Positions 1 to 8,331 of a stretch of DNA of 64,000 nucleotides are shown here, one piece after another. Source of the stretch: JBIOHP01 sp044449065. GTDB taxonomy: Bacteria; Bacteroidota; Ignavibacteria; UBA10030; SZUA-254. The notes under the pieces were generated by a model. It was not told the origin of the DNA. It was given only the letters and a program-made list of their open reading frames with translations, and did not search any database. The stretch spans positions 1-64,000 of the forward strand of contig JBIOHP010000022.1 of NCBI GenBank assembly GCA_044449065.1. Reading direction: 5' to 3'. How positions within the stretch are numbered: the stretch's first letter is position 1; every line of letters starts with the position of its first letter. A program made the position numbers and the translations under genes.

Positions 1-180
1 AGTGAAGAAAACAATATCTATTATCCGTAAACTCAGATACATCTACGACCGTAGAGGGAAGTTCGACCAAATGAGCAGTATCAGACCCCGATTTGTGAAA
101 GGGATTTTTATGTACTTGCTATTCTTTTCTATAGACACCCTTTTTTTGCTCAGTAATAACCTACGCAGCCGTTTCGCCCT

Positions 181-217
181 CTCCCAAGCCTGTCCTGAGC
201 GAAGTCGAAGGACGGGA
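181..217. repeat. Short palindromic intergenic repeat
   Basis: The first 328 bases contain no convincing gene. Within them lies a hairpin whose outer arms are CTCCC/GGGAG and whose core arms are GTCCT/AGGAC around 'GAGCGAAGTCGA'. From general knowledge this core is a widespread dispersed bacterial repeat, often mistranslated as 'CPERSRR'. It follows the 3' end of the large minus-strand operon, where it could help end transcription, but there is no T-tract. Confidence 0.6.
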
Positions 218-328
218 GAGAGAAGAAATGCGGCATGTCAATCGCAAAATCCTTGATCAGGTGAGGGTCGAGAAGGAAGTTGGAAACACTGGATCATGGG
301 ACTCGGGGAAATTCTTGCCGATCCATTG

Positions 329-1372
329 TTAGATGTTTTTCAAATACTTCAGTACGCTCTTCATATCTTCCGGCAGCTCGGAATCGAAGGAGACGCGTTT
401 GCCGGTGGCGGGATGGATGAAACCGATGGTTTTTGCGTGAAGCGCCTGGCGGGGCATAAGCTTTAATAATTCATGAACTTCCTTTTTTTGTTTTACACCC
501 ATATCACCCCACGATATTTTACGTCCGCCGTACGTTGCGTCGCCGAAGACCGGATGTCCGGTATGCGCCATATGGACGCGGATCTGATGGGTTCTGCCTG
601 TGCGGAGCTTGCATTGAACGAGAGAGAGGTAATCAAATTCTTCCAGAACTTTATAATCGGTAACGGCGGCTTTGCCGCCGGTAACGACGGCGATTTTCTT
701 TCGGTCGGATGTGCTTCTCCCTAACGGAGCATCGATTGTGCCTGAGAGCGCCTGATTCTTTTTACGTGATGATCCGGAAAATACTCCCCAAACAATCGCC
801 CAGTATTCACGCCCGATATCCCTAGTCGTAAATTGTTTGGCAAGCTGCGCGTGCGTGTAATCGTCCTTTGCGACAACCATGAGTCCGGAGGTATCTTTAT
901 CTAACCGGTGCACAATGCCGGGCCTGGGAAATGAACCCGGATCGGGTTCATTATTTATCTGGGAGAGATTTTCCTGGCAGTAGTACATTAAAGCGTTGAC
1001 GAGCGTTCCCTGGTAATTGGCGTACGCCGGATGAGTGACCATCCCAGCCGCCTTATTGAGGACAATCAGGTATTCGTCTTCATAAATAATATCGAGGGGA
1101 AGTTTTTCCGCGAGGACGTCGGGTGGGGCGGTTTTGGGGAGATGGATGGCGACAATTTCACCGGGGGATACTTTGTGGCTTGGTTTGATCACCTCGCCAT
1201 TAACGGTTACAAATCCCTGTATAATCGCTTCATGAATTTTTGAACGTGTGACATTTTCAATGTGGTGGGTGAGAAAGAGATCGATGCGTTCCTTCGTTTT
1301 TCCGCGGGGAACGGTGATGATTTGGTCTGAGGAGATCATCGCCTCAGTTCTGACCGAACTTTGACCCTCCAT
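329..1372 (-). CDS. rluD: RluD-family 23S rRNA pseudouridine synthase
   Basis: Predicted pseudouridine synthase that isomerises uridines in 23S rRNA. An S4 RNA-binding domain lies at about residues 26-85. The catalytic motif HRLDKDTSG spans residues 155-163 with the nucleophilic Asp at 158. Further family blocks are 'CKLRTGRTHQIRVH' and 'ALHA' near the C terminus, and 347 residues fits the RluA/RluD group. The ATG at 1372 overlaps the end of lspA by 29 bases; a second in-frame ATG at 1339 would give no overlap, and neither has a convincing ribosome-binding site. It is the last gene of the minus-strand run from yggS to rluD. The exact target uridines cannot be read from sequence, so RluD rather than RluC or RluB is likely but not proven. 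Confidence 0.93.
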   Translation of the reverse strand: MEGQSSVRTEAMISSDQIITVPRGKTKERIDLFLTHHIENVTRSKIHEAIIQGFVTVNGEVIKPSHKVSPGEIVAIHLPKTAPPDVLAEKLPLDIIYEDEYLIVLNKAAGMVTHPAYANYQGTLVNALMYYCQENLSQINNEPDPGSFPRPGIVHRLDKDTSGLMVVAKDDYTHAQLAKQFTTRDIGREYWAIVWGVFSGSSRKKNQALSGTIDAPLGRSTSDRKKIAVVTGGKAAVTDYKVLEEFDYLSLVQCKLRTGRTHQIRVHMAHTGHPVFGDATYGGRKISWGDMGVKQKKEVHELLKLMPRQALHAKTIGFIHPATGKRVSFDSELPEDMKSVLKYLKNI

Positions 1373-2057
1373 CTGTGGGGTTTTGATTCGGTTCTATGGT
1401 TTGTCCGGGGGGGAGATTGGACTGATCGGAGGTAAAAATTCCACCTGCTGCAGGAACCGGCGATAACGTTTCCTCATGCGTCACATGGCGATGAACGAGG
1501 AGGAGGAGGATAACGCCGCACGTAACGGAGGCGTCGGCGATGTTGAAGACGGGCCACCGCGATAAATGGTAGCCGAATAAATTAACATTGAAAAAATCAG
1601 CGTCGATGAAATCGACAACCCTGCCATGAAATAATGTGCCTTCGTTAAATATTATTCCGTAGAACGTCCGATCTATCAGGTTGCCGATAGCGCCGCCGAG
1701 TATCATAGAGAGTGAGATGCGGTACGCCAGCGATTCATTGCGGACTTTATAGAGGTACATGATGATGGCAATGCTTGCAATGATGGAAATGAACGAGAAA
1801 AATAATTTGCCGCCTAAATCAATCCCGAATGCCATGCCGGGGTTTTCGATATAGGTCAGCCGGAGAAAATCGCCGATAATCGGTCTGCTGCTGCCGAGCT
1901 GGAGACCCTGGATATCGATATGAAGAAAGGGTATTGTTATGCCCTTTACCATCAATTTCGATATCTGATCGGAGATAATGATGAATACGGTTACATATAA
2001 TGCGCGCACGAGAGAGGAACCCCTTATCTTCCTTTCCGTAATTTGCATTGGAGACAT
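1344..2057 (-). CDS. lspA: Lipoprotein signal peptidase (signal peptidase II)
   Basis: Inner-membrane aspartyl peptidase that cleaves prolipoprotein signal peptides after lipid attachment. Four hydrophobic segments are visible. Family motifs are GGAIGNLIDR (residues 121-130), VVDF with the first catalytic Asp near 149, and FNIAD with the second near 175. At 237 residues it is longer than the usual 160-170. The extra length is a hydrophilic N-terminal leader, an insert between GNLIDR and VVDF, and a C-terminal tail of about 45 residues that is rich in Pro, Gly, Asn and Gln. The start at 2057 overlaps the end of the upstream zinc-finger gene by 34 bases; an ATG at 2048 is an alternative. Confidence 0.95.
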   Translation of the reverse strand: MSPMQITERKIRGSSLVRALYVTVFIIISDQISKLMVKGITIPFLHIDIQGLQLGSSRPIIGDFLRLTYIENPGMAFGIDLGGKLFFSFISIIASIAIIMYLYKVRNESLAYRISLSMILGGAIGNLIDRTFYGIIFNEGTLFHGRVVDFIDADFFNVNLFGYHLSRWPVFNIADASVTCGVILLLLVHRHVTHEETLSPVPAAGGIFTSDQSNLPPGQTIEPNQNPTDGGSKFGQN

Positions 2058-2548
2058 TGCTGGGCATGCGGTACCGCCTCGAGCCGTTCTTTTTCAATAA
2101 TTTTGCCGCATTCGGAGCAATGTCCGTAGTCGCCTTTTTCAATCCGCTTGAGGGCGTCTTCAAGGTGGTTGAGGAATTTTCCTTCACGGGAAGCGAACAG
2201 GAACATTTTTTCGCGTTCCATTGCGTCGGTTCCTTGTTCCATATGTGTTGAATAGGTTGAGTTTTCGCTGACATACTCGCCGGTCTGGCTGTCCATCATG
2301 GTGTCGCGCATCGTTTCAAGCTCTTCCAGGATTTCTTTTTTCTTAGCCATGATGATCGTTTTAAAATGCTCAAGCTCTTCCTTCGAATAATTTACTTTGT
2401 TATTCGTCGGCTTAACATCTTCCTTTATTTTTTTCGGAGATGCAATCACGGGAACAGGAAGGGGCTTTTTAAATTTCAGCGGCGGTTTCGATTTCACTGC
2501 TGCTGCCTTTTTTCCTGCGGTTTTTGTTGTCTTTTTCGTCTTAGCCAT
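2024..2548 (-). CDS. DksA/TraR family C4 zinc-finger protein
   Basis: DksA-like protein, a family that acts in the RNA polymerase secondary channel in growth-rate and stringent control. The C-terminal C4 zinc finger reads CSECG followed by CLQCKLRKG. A coiled-coil-type helical segment with 'EELETMRDTMMDSQTGE' precedes it, with the usual 'DAMEREKMF' block. The first 45 residues are Lys/Ala/Pro-rich, like a histone H1 tail, so this is longer than classical DksA. I place the start at the ATG at 2548, because an AAGGA site lies 11 bases upstream of it and not upstream of the more distal in-frame start at 2575. It lies between ileS and lspA in one apparent operon. Assignment to DksA proper rather than a TraR/YocK-like relative is uncertain. 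Confidence 0.9.
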   Translation of the reverse strand: MAKTKKTTKTAGKKAAAVKSKPPLKFKKPLPVPVIASPKKIKEDVKPTNNKVNYSKEELEHFKTIIMAKKKEILEELETMRDTMMDSQTGEYVSENSTYSTHMEQGTDAMEREKMFLFASREGKFLNHLEDALKRIEKGDYGHCSECGKIIEKERLEAVPHAQQCLQCKLRKGR

Positions 2549-2607
2549 AGTTAATTCGTTCCTTAATAAATACAATGTATCAAAAAAAAATCAATGATAA
2601 AAATTAT

Positions 2608-5600
2608 TCAATTGCCGGAAACCGGCAGCCGTTCAATGCCAATGCGGCAATGTTCGTTGTTGATATCCCATTCGGCGCTGTACTCGCCGTTATGATCTTT
2701 GTTGATAACATCGACGGCGAGAGTTTCGTTAGCGATATATTTTTTAAAATCTTCTATTGCTTTGCTCATGGAATTCGTGCCATGATAATAAATTTTGATG
2801 CGATCCATAACTTCGAAGCCGGCGTCTTTCCGCATGTTCTGAACCCTGTTGACAAATTCGCGGGCAAACCCTTCGGCGATAAGCGCGGGGGTTAAGTTCG
2901 TATCGAGCGCGACCGTTATTTTTCCATCCGTTTCAACAAACCAACCGGTGATATCTTCGGCGTGGATAATAACGTCCTCAAGGAGAATGGTTTTAATTTC
3001 CCCCTCGACGAGTACTTCAATTTTTCCTTCGGCATTAAGCGCTGCAATCTGACCCGGATTGAATGTATTAATGACCGAAGCAACCTTCTGCGTCATTTTT
3101 CCGTACTTTTGTCCCAGAACTTTGAAGTTGGCTTTGATGGAATATTTAATGATGCTGGTATCAACCTCGGGATCGAGTTCTTTGACGTTGAGTTCTTCGA
3201 TAATAATTGATTCGACTGATTTGTAATTCTCTGCGTCCGTCTGATCTTTCACGGGAATTAAAATTTTATTCAAGGGCTGCCTGATTTTTAAATTTGCTTT
3301 GGTTCGTATCGCGCGTCCGAGCGACACAACGCGCTGGGCTTTATCCATCCGCAATTCAAGATTTAGATCGATGAGTTTATCCGCGGGCAGCGGCATCATC
3401 GAGAGATGGACGGAATCGGTTGATCCGTTGCTGGAAAACTTATGCAGGTTCCGGAACAATTCTTCCGCCAGGAACGGCGCAAAAGGCGCCATTAGTTTTG
3501 AAATTGCCAGCAGGCACTCATGCAACGTCTGGTACGCGGAGAGTTTATCGCTGTTGATGCCGCTTGTTGAGGCAACCGATCCTTTTGACCAGAACCGCCG
3601 GCGGTTTCTTCTCACATACCAATTGGAAAGCTGATCGATGGTGAAATTGCTCACGCTCCGGGCAGCTTTGGTTACGTCGTAATTATCCATGTCCACGAGA
3701 AATTGCTTCACAAGAGAATTAACCGCAGAAATGATCCACCGGTCAATCTCCGGACGCTCTTCCAGCGGAAGCGGTTTCATGTCGTACGTGAAGCCGTCGA
3801 TATTGGCGTACATGCTGAAGAACGCGTATGTATTGAGGAGCGTGCCGAAAAACTTTCGCTGAACGTCCTTCAATCCCTCCTCATCGAACAATGTTGGGCG
3901 CCACGGCGGACTTGTTGTGACGAGATACCACCGGGTGGTATCGGCGCCGTACATTTCCATGACGTCGAAGGGGTTGACAGTGTTGCCTTTCGATTTGGAC
4001 ATCTTGAGCCCCTGCTTATCGAGGATCAACTCATTGACGATCAGGTTCTTGTATGCGGGCTTGTCGAACAAAAATGTGCTGATGGAATGAAGCGAGTAAA
4101 ACCATCCGCGTGTTTGGTCGATGCCCTCGCAAATGAAATCCGCCGGGTGCTGCTCTTTAAACGTTTGCTGGTTTTCAAAGGGATAGTGCCACTGGGCAAA
4201 CGGCATCGAGCCGGAATCGTACCATACGTCGATCAACTCGGGGGTCCGGCGCATCTCACCTCCGCATGTACAGGTGAACGTAACGCCATCGACATACGGT
4301 TTGTGGAGATCGATGGGTTCGGGGACATTCTTTCCTTCCTTTAACTCCGCAACGCTGCCAACGCATTTCTGTTTGCCGCATGACTGGCAGAGCCATATCG
4401 GCAACGGCGTTCCCCAAAAGCGATCGCGGGAGAGCGACCAATCTTTATTTTCTTCAAGCCAGTTGCCGAATCTGCCGCTGCCGACTTCCGGGGGGTACCA
4501 GTTGATCGTCTTGTTGATCTCTACCATCCGCCGGGCGTATTTTGTCGTCGCGATGTACCACGATTCGCGCGCGTAATAGAGCAGCGGCGTTTTGCATCTC
4601 CAGCAATGCGGGTACGAGTGTGTGATCGTTTCTTTTTTGTACAGGATACCGCGTGTTTTTAAATTCTGGATGATAACGGGATCGGCGTCTTTCACAAACA
4701 TTCCCGCAAAATCCGTCACCTCGGGTCCGAATTCTCCACTCTTATTGACAGGGTGGATGGTCGGCAATCCGAATTTCCTCGATACCTGATAATCATCCTC
4801 GCCGTACGCCGGCGCCATGTGGACGATACCGGAACCGTCTTCTGTTGTTACGAAATCAGCGCCGACTACATAAAATGCGCGTTCTTTTACGGGATGGAAA
4901 TTGAAGATACGTTCGTATTCTTTCCCGAGAAGATCAGTACCCTTGAATCCGCTCTGTACGGTGTATTCACCCTCCAGAACATTTAATCTCGCTTCGGCAA
5001 GAATGAGGTTCTGTCCTTTATGCTCCACTTTGACGTATTGGATATCGGGATGGACTGCGAGCGCAACGTTGGAGATCAACGTCCATGGCGTGGTCGTCCA
5101 TACGAGGATGTATGTGTTCTCCTCGCCTTTCACTTTCATTTTCACATAAACGCTTAGGTCTTTCACGTCCTCGTATCCGAGCGAGACTTCGTGTGAGGAG
5201 AGGGGTGTTTCGCACCGGGGACAGTACGGCTGCACTTTGTATCCCTTGTAGATCAGCCCTTTCTCAAAATATTGCTGGAGCGACCACCAGACGGATTCGA
5301 TGTAATTATTTTCAAACGTGACGTAGGGATTTTTGAGATCGACCCAGTAGCCCATCAGGCGGGTCATACGTTCCCAATCGGTTTTGTATTTCCACACCGA
5401 CTCTTTGCACTTGGCGTTAAAATTTTCGACGCCGTATTTTACGATATCTTCTTTATGTTTGAAGCCGAGCATTTTTTCGACTTCAATTTCTACCGGCAGT
5501 CCATGCGTGTCCCATCCCGCCTTGCGGTGCACCTGAAATCCCCGCATCGTTTTGTACCGGCAAACGAGGTCTTTCAACGTCCGGCTCATCACATGGTGAA

Positions 5601-5766
5601 TGCCGGGTTTACCGTTGGCAGTGGGGGGACCCTCGTAGAAAGTATATCCCGGATTTCCCTGACGGGTGGATACGCTTTTTTCGAAGATGCCGTTCTCATC
5701 CCAGAATTTCAGTATCTCGCCTTCAAGCTGCGAGTAATTTATTTTATCCGATAGTTCTTTGAACAT
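2608..5766 (-). CDS. ileS: Isoleucyl-tRNA synthetase
   Basis: Class I aminoacyl-tRNA synthetase that charges tRNA-Ile. The HIGH-type motif is GIHH in 'NGKPGIHHVMSRTLKD', the second signature is KMSKSKGN, and the editing domain carries 'AGWDTHGLP' and the GSGIVH block. The length of about 1050 residues and the motif context resemble the longer type 2, eukaryote-like IleRS found in many FCB bacteria, which in other taxa is linked to natural mupirocin tolerance. I prefer the ATG at 5766, giving a start with 'MFKELSDKINYSQLE'; a TTG at 5781 is in frame. It follows the DUF2905 gene by a few bases, so the two are probably co-transcribed. Confidence 0.97.
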   Translation of the reverse strand: MFKELSDKINYSQLEGEILKFWDENGIFEKSVSTRQGNPGYTFYEGPPTANGKPGIHHVMSRTLKDLVCRYKTMRGFQVHRKAGWDTHGLPVEIEVEKMLGFKHKEDIVKYGVENFNAKCKESVWKYKTDWERMTRLMGYWVDLKNPYVTFENNYIESVWWSLQQYFEKGLIYKGYKVQPYCPRCETPLSSHEVSLGYEDVKDLSVYVKMKVKGEENTYILVWTTTPWTLISNVALAVHPDIQYVKVEHKGQNLILAEARLNVLEGEYTVQSGFKGTDLLGKEYERIFNFHPVKERAFYVVGADFVTTEDGSGIVHMAPAYGEDDYQVSRKFGLPTIHPVNKSGEFGPEVTDFAGMFVKDADPVIIQNLKTRGILYKKETITHSYPHCWRCKTPLLYYARESWYIATTKYARRMVEINKTINWYPPEVGSGRFGNWLEENKDWSLSRDRFWGTPLPIWLCQSCGKQKCVGSVAELKEGKNVPEPIDLHKPYVDGVTFTCTCGGEMRRTPELIDVWYDSGSMPFAQWHYPFENQQTFKEQHPADFICEGIDQTRGWFYSLHSISTFLFDKPAYKNLIVNELILDKQGLKMSKSKGNTVNPFDVMEMYGADTTRWYLVTTSPPWRPTLFDEEGLKDVQRKFFGTLLNTYAFFSMYANIDGFTYDMKPLPLEERPEIDRWIISAVNSLVKQFLVDMDNYDVTKAARSVSNFTIDQLSNWYVRRNRRRFWSKGSVASTSGINSDKLSAYQTLHECLLAISKLMAPFAPFLAEELFRNLHKFSSNGSTDSVHLSMMPLPADKLIDLNLELRMDKAQRVVSLGRAIRTKANLKIRQPLNKILIPVKDQTDAENYKSVESIIIEELNVKELDPEVDTSIIKYSIKANFKVLGQKYGKMTQKVASVINTFNPGQIAALNAEGKIEVLVEGEIKTILLEDVIIHAEDITGWFVETDGKITVALDTNLTPALIAEGFAREFVNRVQNMRKDAGFEVMDRIKIYYHGTNSMSKAIEDFKKYIANETLAVDVINKDHNGEYSAEWDINNEHCRIGIERLPVSGN

Positions 5767-5782
5767 TGATTTGTTATGCAAT

Positions 5783-6010
5783 TCACTTTTTACTAAAAAA
5801 CGATATCAGCCACATCGCGACCGTGAATAAAATACTGAGGACGATGCATGTCATCAACGGAAAATAGAATTGAAAATTATCTTTCCTGATTGTAATATCA
5901 CCCGGCAATTTTCCGAGGAACGGGATTTTATTTGAAAACTTCAGCAGGATTCCTATCGCCGCTACCATTAATCCCATTCCTACCAGCATTTTTCCCAACT
6001 GTGCAGACAT
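5783..6010 (-). CDS. DUF2905 small membrane protein
   Basis: Protein of 75 residues with two predicted membrane segments separated by the polar stretch 'KLPGDITIRKDNFQFYFPL'. The 'LGKLPGDI' core and overall plan match DUF2905, a small inner-membrane family of unknown function. The ATG at 6010 is chosen over an adjoining TTG. It sits directly upstream of ileS with almost no gap and downstream of the purine nucleoside phosphorylase gene. No function can be inferred. Confidence 0.85.
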   Translation of the reverse strand: MSAQLGKMLVGMGLMVAAIGILLKFSNKIPFLGKLPGDITIRKDNFQFYFPLMTCIVLSILFTVAMWLISFFSKK

Positions 6011-6076
6011 CAAATGATACCTTGTTATGTTGTTGTTGCTGTCTTTGCCGCTAATTTTTATTGATGAATGAAGCGC

Positions 6077-6910
6077 CTATTTGATTTTTATAACAAGCTC
6101 TTTCATAATTTTTGTCAACTTCGGTTCGGTTTTGCCGGCAATGGCGATGATCTCTTTAACATTGACAGGTTTTAGGGAATCCGGAAAACCCTCGTCGGTG
6201 ATAATAGACACTGCAAAAACTTTCATCCCCATATGCACGGCAACAATATTTTCGGGAACTGTGGACATCCCCACCGCGTCAGCGCCGATACCCCTGAGGA
6301 AGCGATACTCCGCCCTGGTTTCAAGCGTCGGACCCTGCACTGCGACAAACACTCCGCGCTGGATTTTTATTTTTTGATCCAGAGCGATCTGTTCCGCCAG
6401 AGCAATCAAATTTTTGCTATACGGCTCCGACATATCCGGAAAGCGCGGTCCCAGCACTTCGTCGTTGTGACCCGCCAGGGGGTTATCGCCGAGCAAGTTG
6501 ATGTGATCTGTGATGACCATGATATCGCCGCGACGAAATTGGGGATTCATACCGCCGGCTGCATTCGAGATCAACAAGGTTTTCACGCCCAGACCTCGTT
6601 TATGAGACATCACCCGCACGGGAAACGTCACCTGGCGCATCGTATACCCCTCGTAATAATGAAATCTTCCCTGCATCACAACGACATCAATGCCGTTGAG
6701 TTTCCCAAAGATCAATTTCCCCGAATGCGATTCCACGGTAGAAACGGGGAAGTGAGGAATATCTTCGTAGTGAAGAACAGTTTTTACCCGAACTTCATTT
6801 ACCAGGCCGCCCAACCCTGTGCCGAGAATGATCCCTACGGACGGACGCATAGAGGTGAATTTCCGGATGTACGTTACAGCTTCATCGATTTGTGTTAAAA
6901 GTTCGGACAT
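6077..6910 (-). CDS. punA: Purine nucleoside phosphorylase (PNP-I/MTAP superfamily)
   Basis: Trimeric-type nucleoside phosphorylase that splits purine nucleosides with phosphate in purine salvage. Visible motifs are 'ILGTGLGGL' for phosphate binding, 'HSGKL' and 'MQGRFHYYEG', 'SNAAGGMN', and 'GPTLETRAEYRFL' with the Glu that contacts the purine. At the base-specificity position, where 6-oxopurine-specific enzymes carry Thr-Asn, this protein reads ITDEGF. An Asp there is known from methylthioadenosine phosphorylase and from substituted PNPs that accept 6-aminopurines. The substrate may therefore include adenosine; that is inference. The length of 277 residues is normal. It is one gene of the yggS-rluD minus-strand run. 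Confidence 0.92.
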   Translation of the reverse strand: MSELLTQIDEAVTYIRKFTSMRPSVGIILGTGLGGLVNEVRVKTVLHYEDIPHFPVSTVESHSGKLIFGKLNGIDVVVMQGRFHYYEGYTMRQVTFPVRVMSHKRGLGVKTLLISNAAGGMNPQFRRGDIMVITDHINLLGDNPLAGHNDEVLGPRFPDMSEPYSKNLIALAEQIALDQKIKIQRGVFVAVQGPTLETRAEYRFLRGIGADAVGMSTVPENIVAVHMGMKVFAVSIITDEGFPDSLKPVNVKEIIAIAGKTEPKLTKIMKELVIKIK

Positions 6911-6930
6911 GATAGATTAGAAATTAATGC

Positions 6931-7458
6931 CTATAAATTTTTTATAATATCATCGATTTCGGAGGAATCGCTGTGTTTCGGAACATCCACGTTTTTAAAT
7001 TCAGCGTCGGTTTCGAGTGTTTTAATCAGGTCAAGCTCGGAATTTAACAACATTTTTAATCGCGCGAGAATTGAATCTTTTTTGGCGTTATGGATTGTGA
7101 TTTGTTCTTTGAGCGATGATAACTGTTTCCGGGCGTTATCCAGCATCTCGGTCACTTTCATTTCCGTCTTCTGGCTGAGAAGTTCGGCTTCCTTGCGGGC
7201 ATTTTCCACAGCTTTCGCGCTCGATTCCTGTGCATGCATCAGCGTTTGTTGGATCATCTTCTCCATCGACTTGTAATCTTTCAACTGGATTTCCAATTCT
7301 GCTGCCTTCTCGGCAAGCTCTTTGCTGCGCTTGAAATCTTCTTCGAGATCGGTAGAGAGATCAATGAGGAATCGATTCACGGCTGCGACATCGTACCCGC
7401 GGAAAGATTTATTGAATTGCTTGTTTCGAATTTCATCCGGCGACGTTTTCATAAGCAT
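6931..7458 (-). CDS. DivIVA-domain protein
   Basis: The N-terminal 'PDEIRNKQFNKSFRGYDVAAVNRFL' region, read here as two adjoining blocks, is the DivIVA/GpsB membrane-binding domain with the FRGYD core. It is followed by a long coiled coil to about residue 140 and an acidic tail. The family acts in cell-pole or septum organisation; in FCB bacteria its role is less clear. The ATG at 7458 shares one base with the stop of the upstream yggS-like gene (TGATG), which points to translational coupling. A GTG at 7461 and an ATG at 7452 are alternatives. Confidence 0.88.
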   Translation of the reverse strand: MLMKTSPDEIRNKQFNKSFRGYDVAAVNRFLIDLSTDLEEDFKRSKELAEKAAELEIQLKDYKSMEKMIQQTLMHAQESSAKAVENARKEAELLSQKTEMKVTEMLDNARKQLSSLKEQITIHNAKKDSILARLKMLLNSELDLIKTLETDAEFKNVDVPKHSDSSEIDDIIKNL

Positions 7459-8165
7459 CACAGTTGTGAAAGTTCTTGTTTTTGTTTCGGTGCGCGTTTA
7501 CCGAAGAGCGCCGTTCCGATGCGGATAATTGTGGCGCCCTCCTCGATTGCAATTTCAAAATCGTTGGTCATTCCCATCGAAAGGTGGGGGAGAGAAATTC
7601 CGTTTGCCTGTGCAGTATCCCTGAGTTGACGAAGCATCCGGAATGCCGGTCGTGACGATTCAGGATCGGGCAGGAACGGACCGATTGTCATTAATCCCAT
7701 CAGGTTGACTTTTTGAATCTTCTGGATCGCTTCAACCATTTTACCAGCTTCGTCCGGTTCCACGCCAAATTTTGATTTTTCGCCTGAGGTATTCACTTCA
7801 AGCAGGATATCCACATTTTTTTCCAAGTTTACAGCGTGTTTCGATATTTCACGGGCTAATTCTATAGAATCAACAGAATGAATGAGGAAAGTTTTCCCGA
7901 TGATATTTTTCACTTTATTGCGCTGGAGATGTCCGATAAAGTGCCAGCGAAGATCTTCACCGATAAACCGGTCGCTTTTCTCATGAAACTCACCGACATA
8001 ATTTTCGCCAAAATCCTTCAATCCAGCTTCGATTGCGGAACTGATAACATCAAAGCCGAAGGTTTTGGTGACGGCGACGAGCGTAATATTTTCAGGATTT
8101 CTGCCGCAGCGTTCGCACGTTGCCGATATGCGTTTACGAATGATATTTGCGTTCTCGAGGATCAT
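7458..8165 (-). CDS. yggS: YggS/PLPBP-family pyridoxal-phosphate homeostasis protein
   Basis: Single-domain fold III PLP-binding protein involved in vitamin B6 and amino-acid homeostasis, with no known catalytic reaction. 'LVAVTKTFGFD' carries the PLP-binding Lys. 'DFGENYVGE', 'WHFIGHLQRNK', 'LSMGMTNDFEIAI' and 'IRIGTALFG' are the family signature blocks. I choose the ATG at 8165, which places the conserved core about 30 residues in; the reading frame extends to 8213. It appears to be the first gene of the minus-strand run that continues into the DivIVA-domain gene, and it is divergent from the TPR gene at 8332. Confidence 0.94.
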   Translation of the reverse strand: MILENANIIRKRISATCERCGRNPENITLVAVTKTFGFDVISSAIEAGLKDFGENYVGEFHEKSDRFIGEDLRWHFIGHLQRNKVKNIIGKTFLIHSVDSIELAREISKHAVNLEKNVDILLEVNTSGEKSKFGVEPDEAGKMVEAIQKIQKVNLMGLMTIGPFLPDPESSRPAFRMLRQLRDTAQANGISLPHLSMGMTNDFEIAIEEGATIIRIGTALFGKRAPKQKQELSQL

Positions 8166-8253
8166 CAGTTTTATACAAGTAATCAATATACGTGAATTTT
8201 GCTCAAAAATCAATGAAAATGCTTCATCCTATGGGGTATATTTAATAAACTGC

Positions 8254-8282
8254 TTGACAAACGGCTCATTTTTTATTTATAT
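8254..8282 (+). promoter_or_regulatory. Candidate sigma70-type promoter for the TPR gene
   Basis: A perfect TTGACA at 8254-8259 is followed after 17 bases by TTATAT at 8277-8282. It lies 50 bases upstream of the TPR gene in the divergent intergenic region shared with the yggS-like gene. No operator palindrome is obvious. Confidence 0.5.
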
Positions 8283-8331
8283 TTCAATGTGGTGATAAAG
8301 ACAACACCATGCATAAAATTCAGGTGATCAT

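Noticed and set aside
2..256. Open frame at the window start encoding 'CPERSRR'
   Set aside because: The frame crosses a known type of non-coding palindromic repeat, has no family match and no ribosome-binding site.
3703..4344. Long plus-strand frame opposite ileS
   Set aside because: It is antisense to the well-supported isoleucyl-tRNA synthetase and its translation shows no domain.
6233..6898. Plus-strand frame opposite the purine nucleoside phosphorylase
   Set aside because: Antisense shadow of a gene with clear catalytic motifs.
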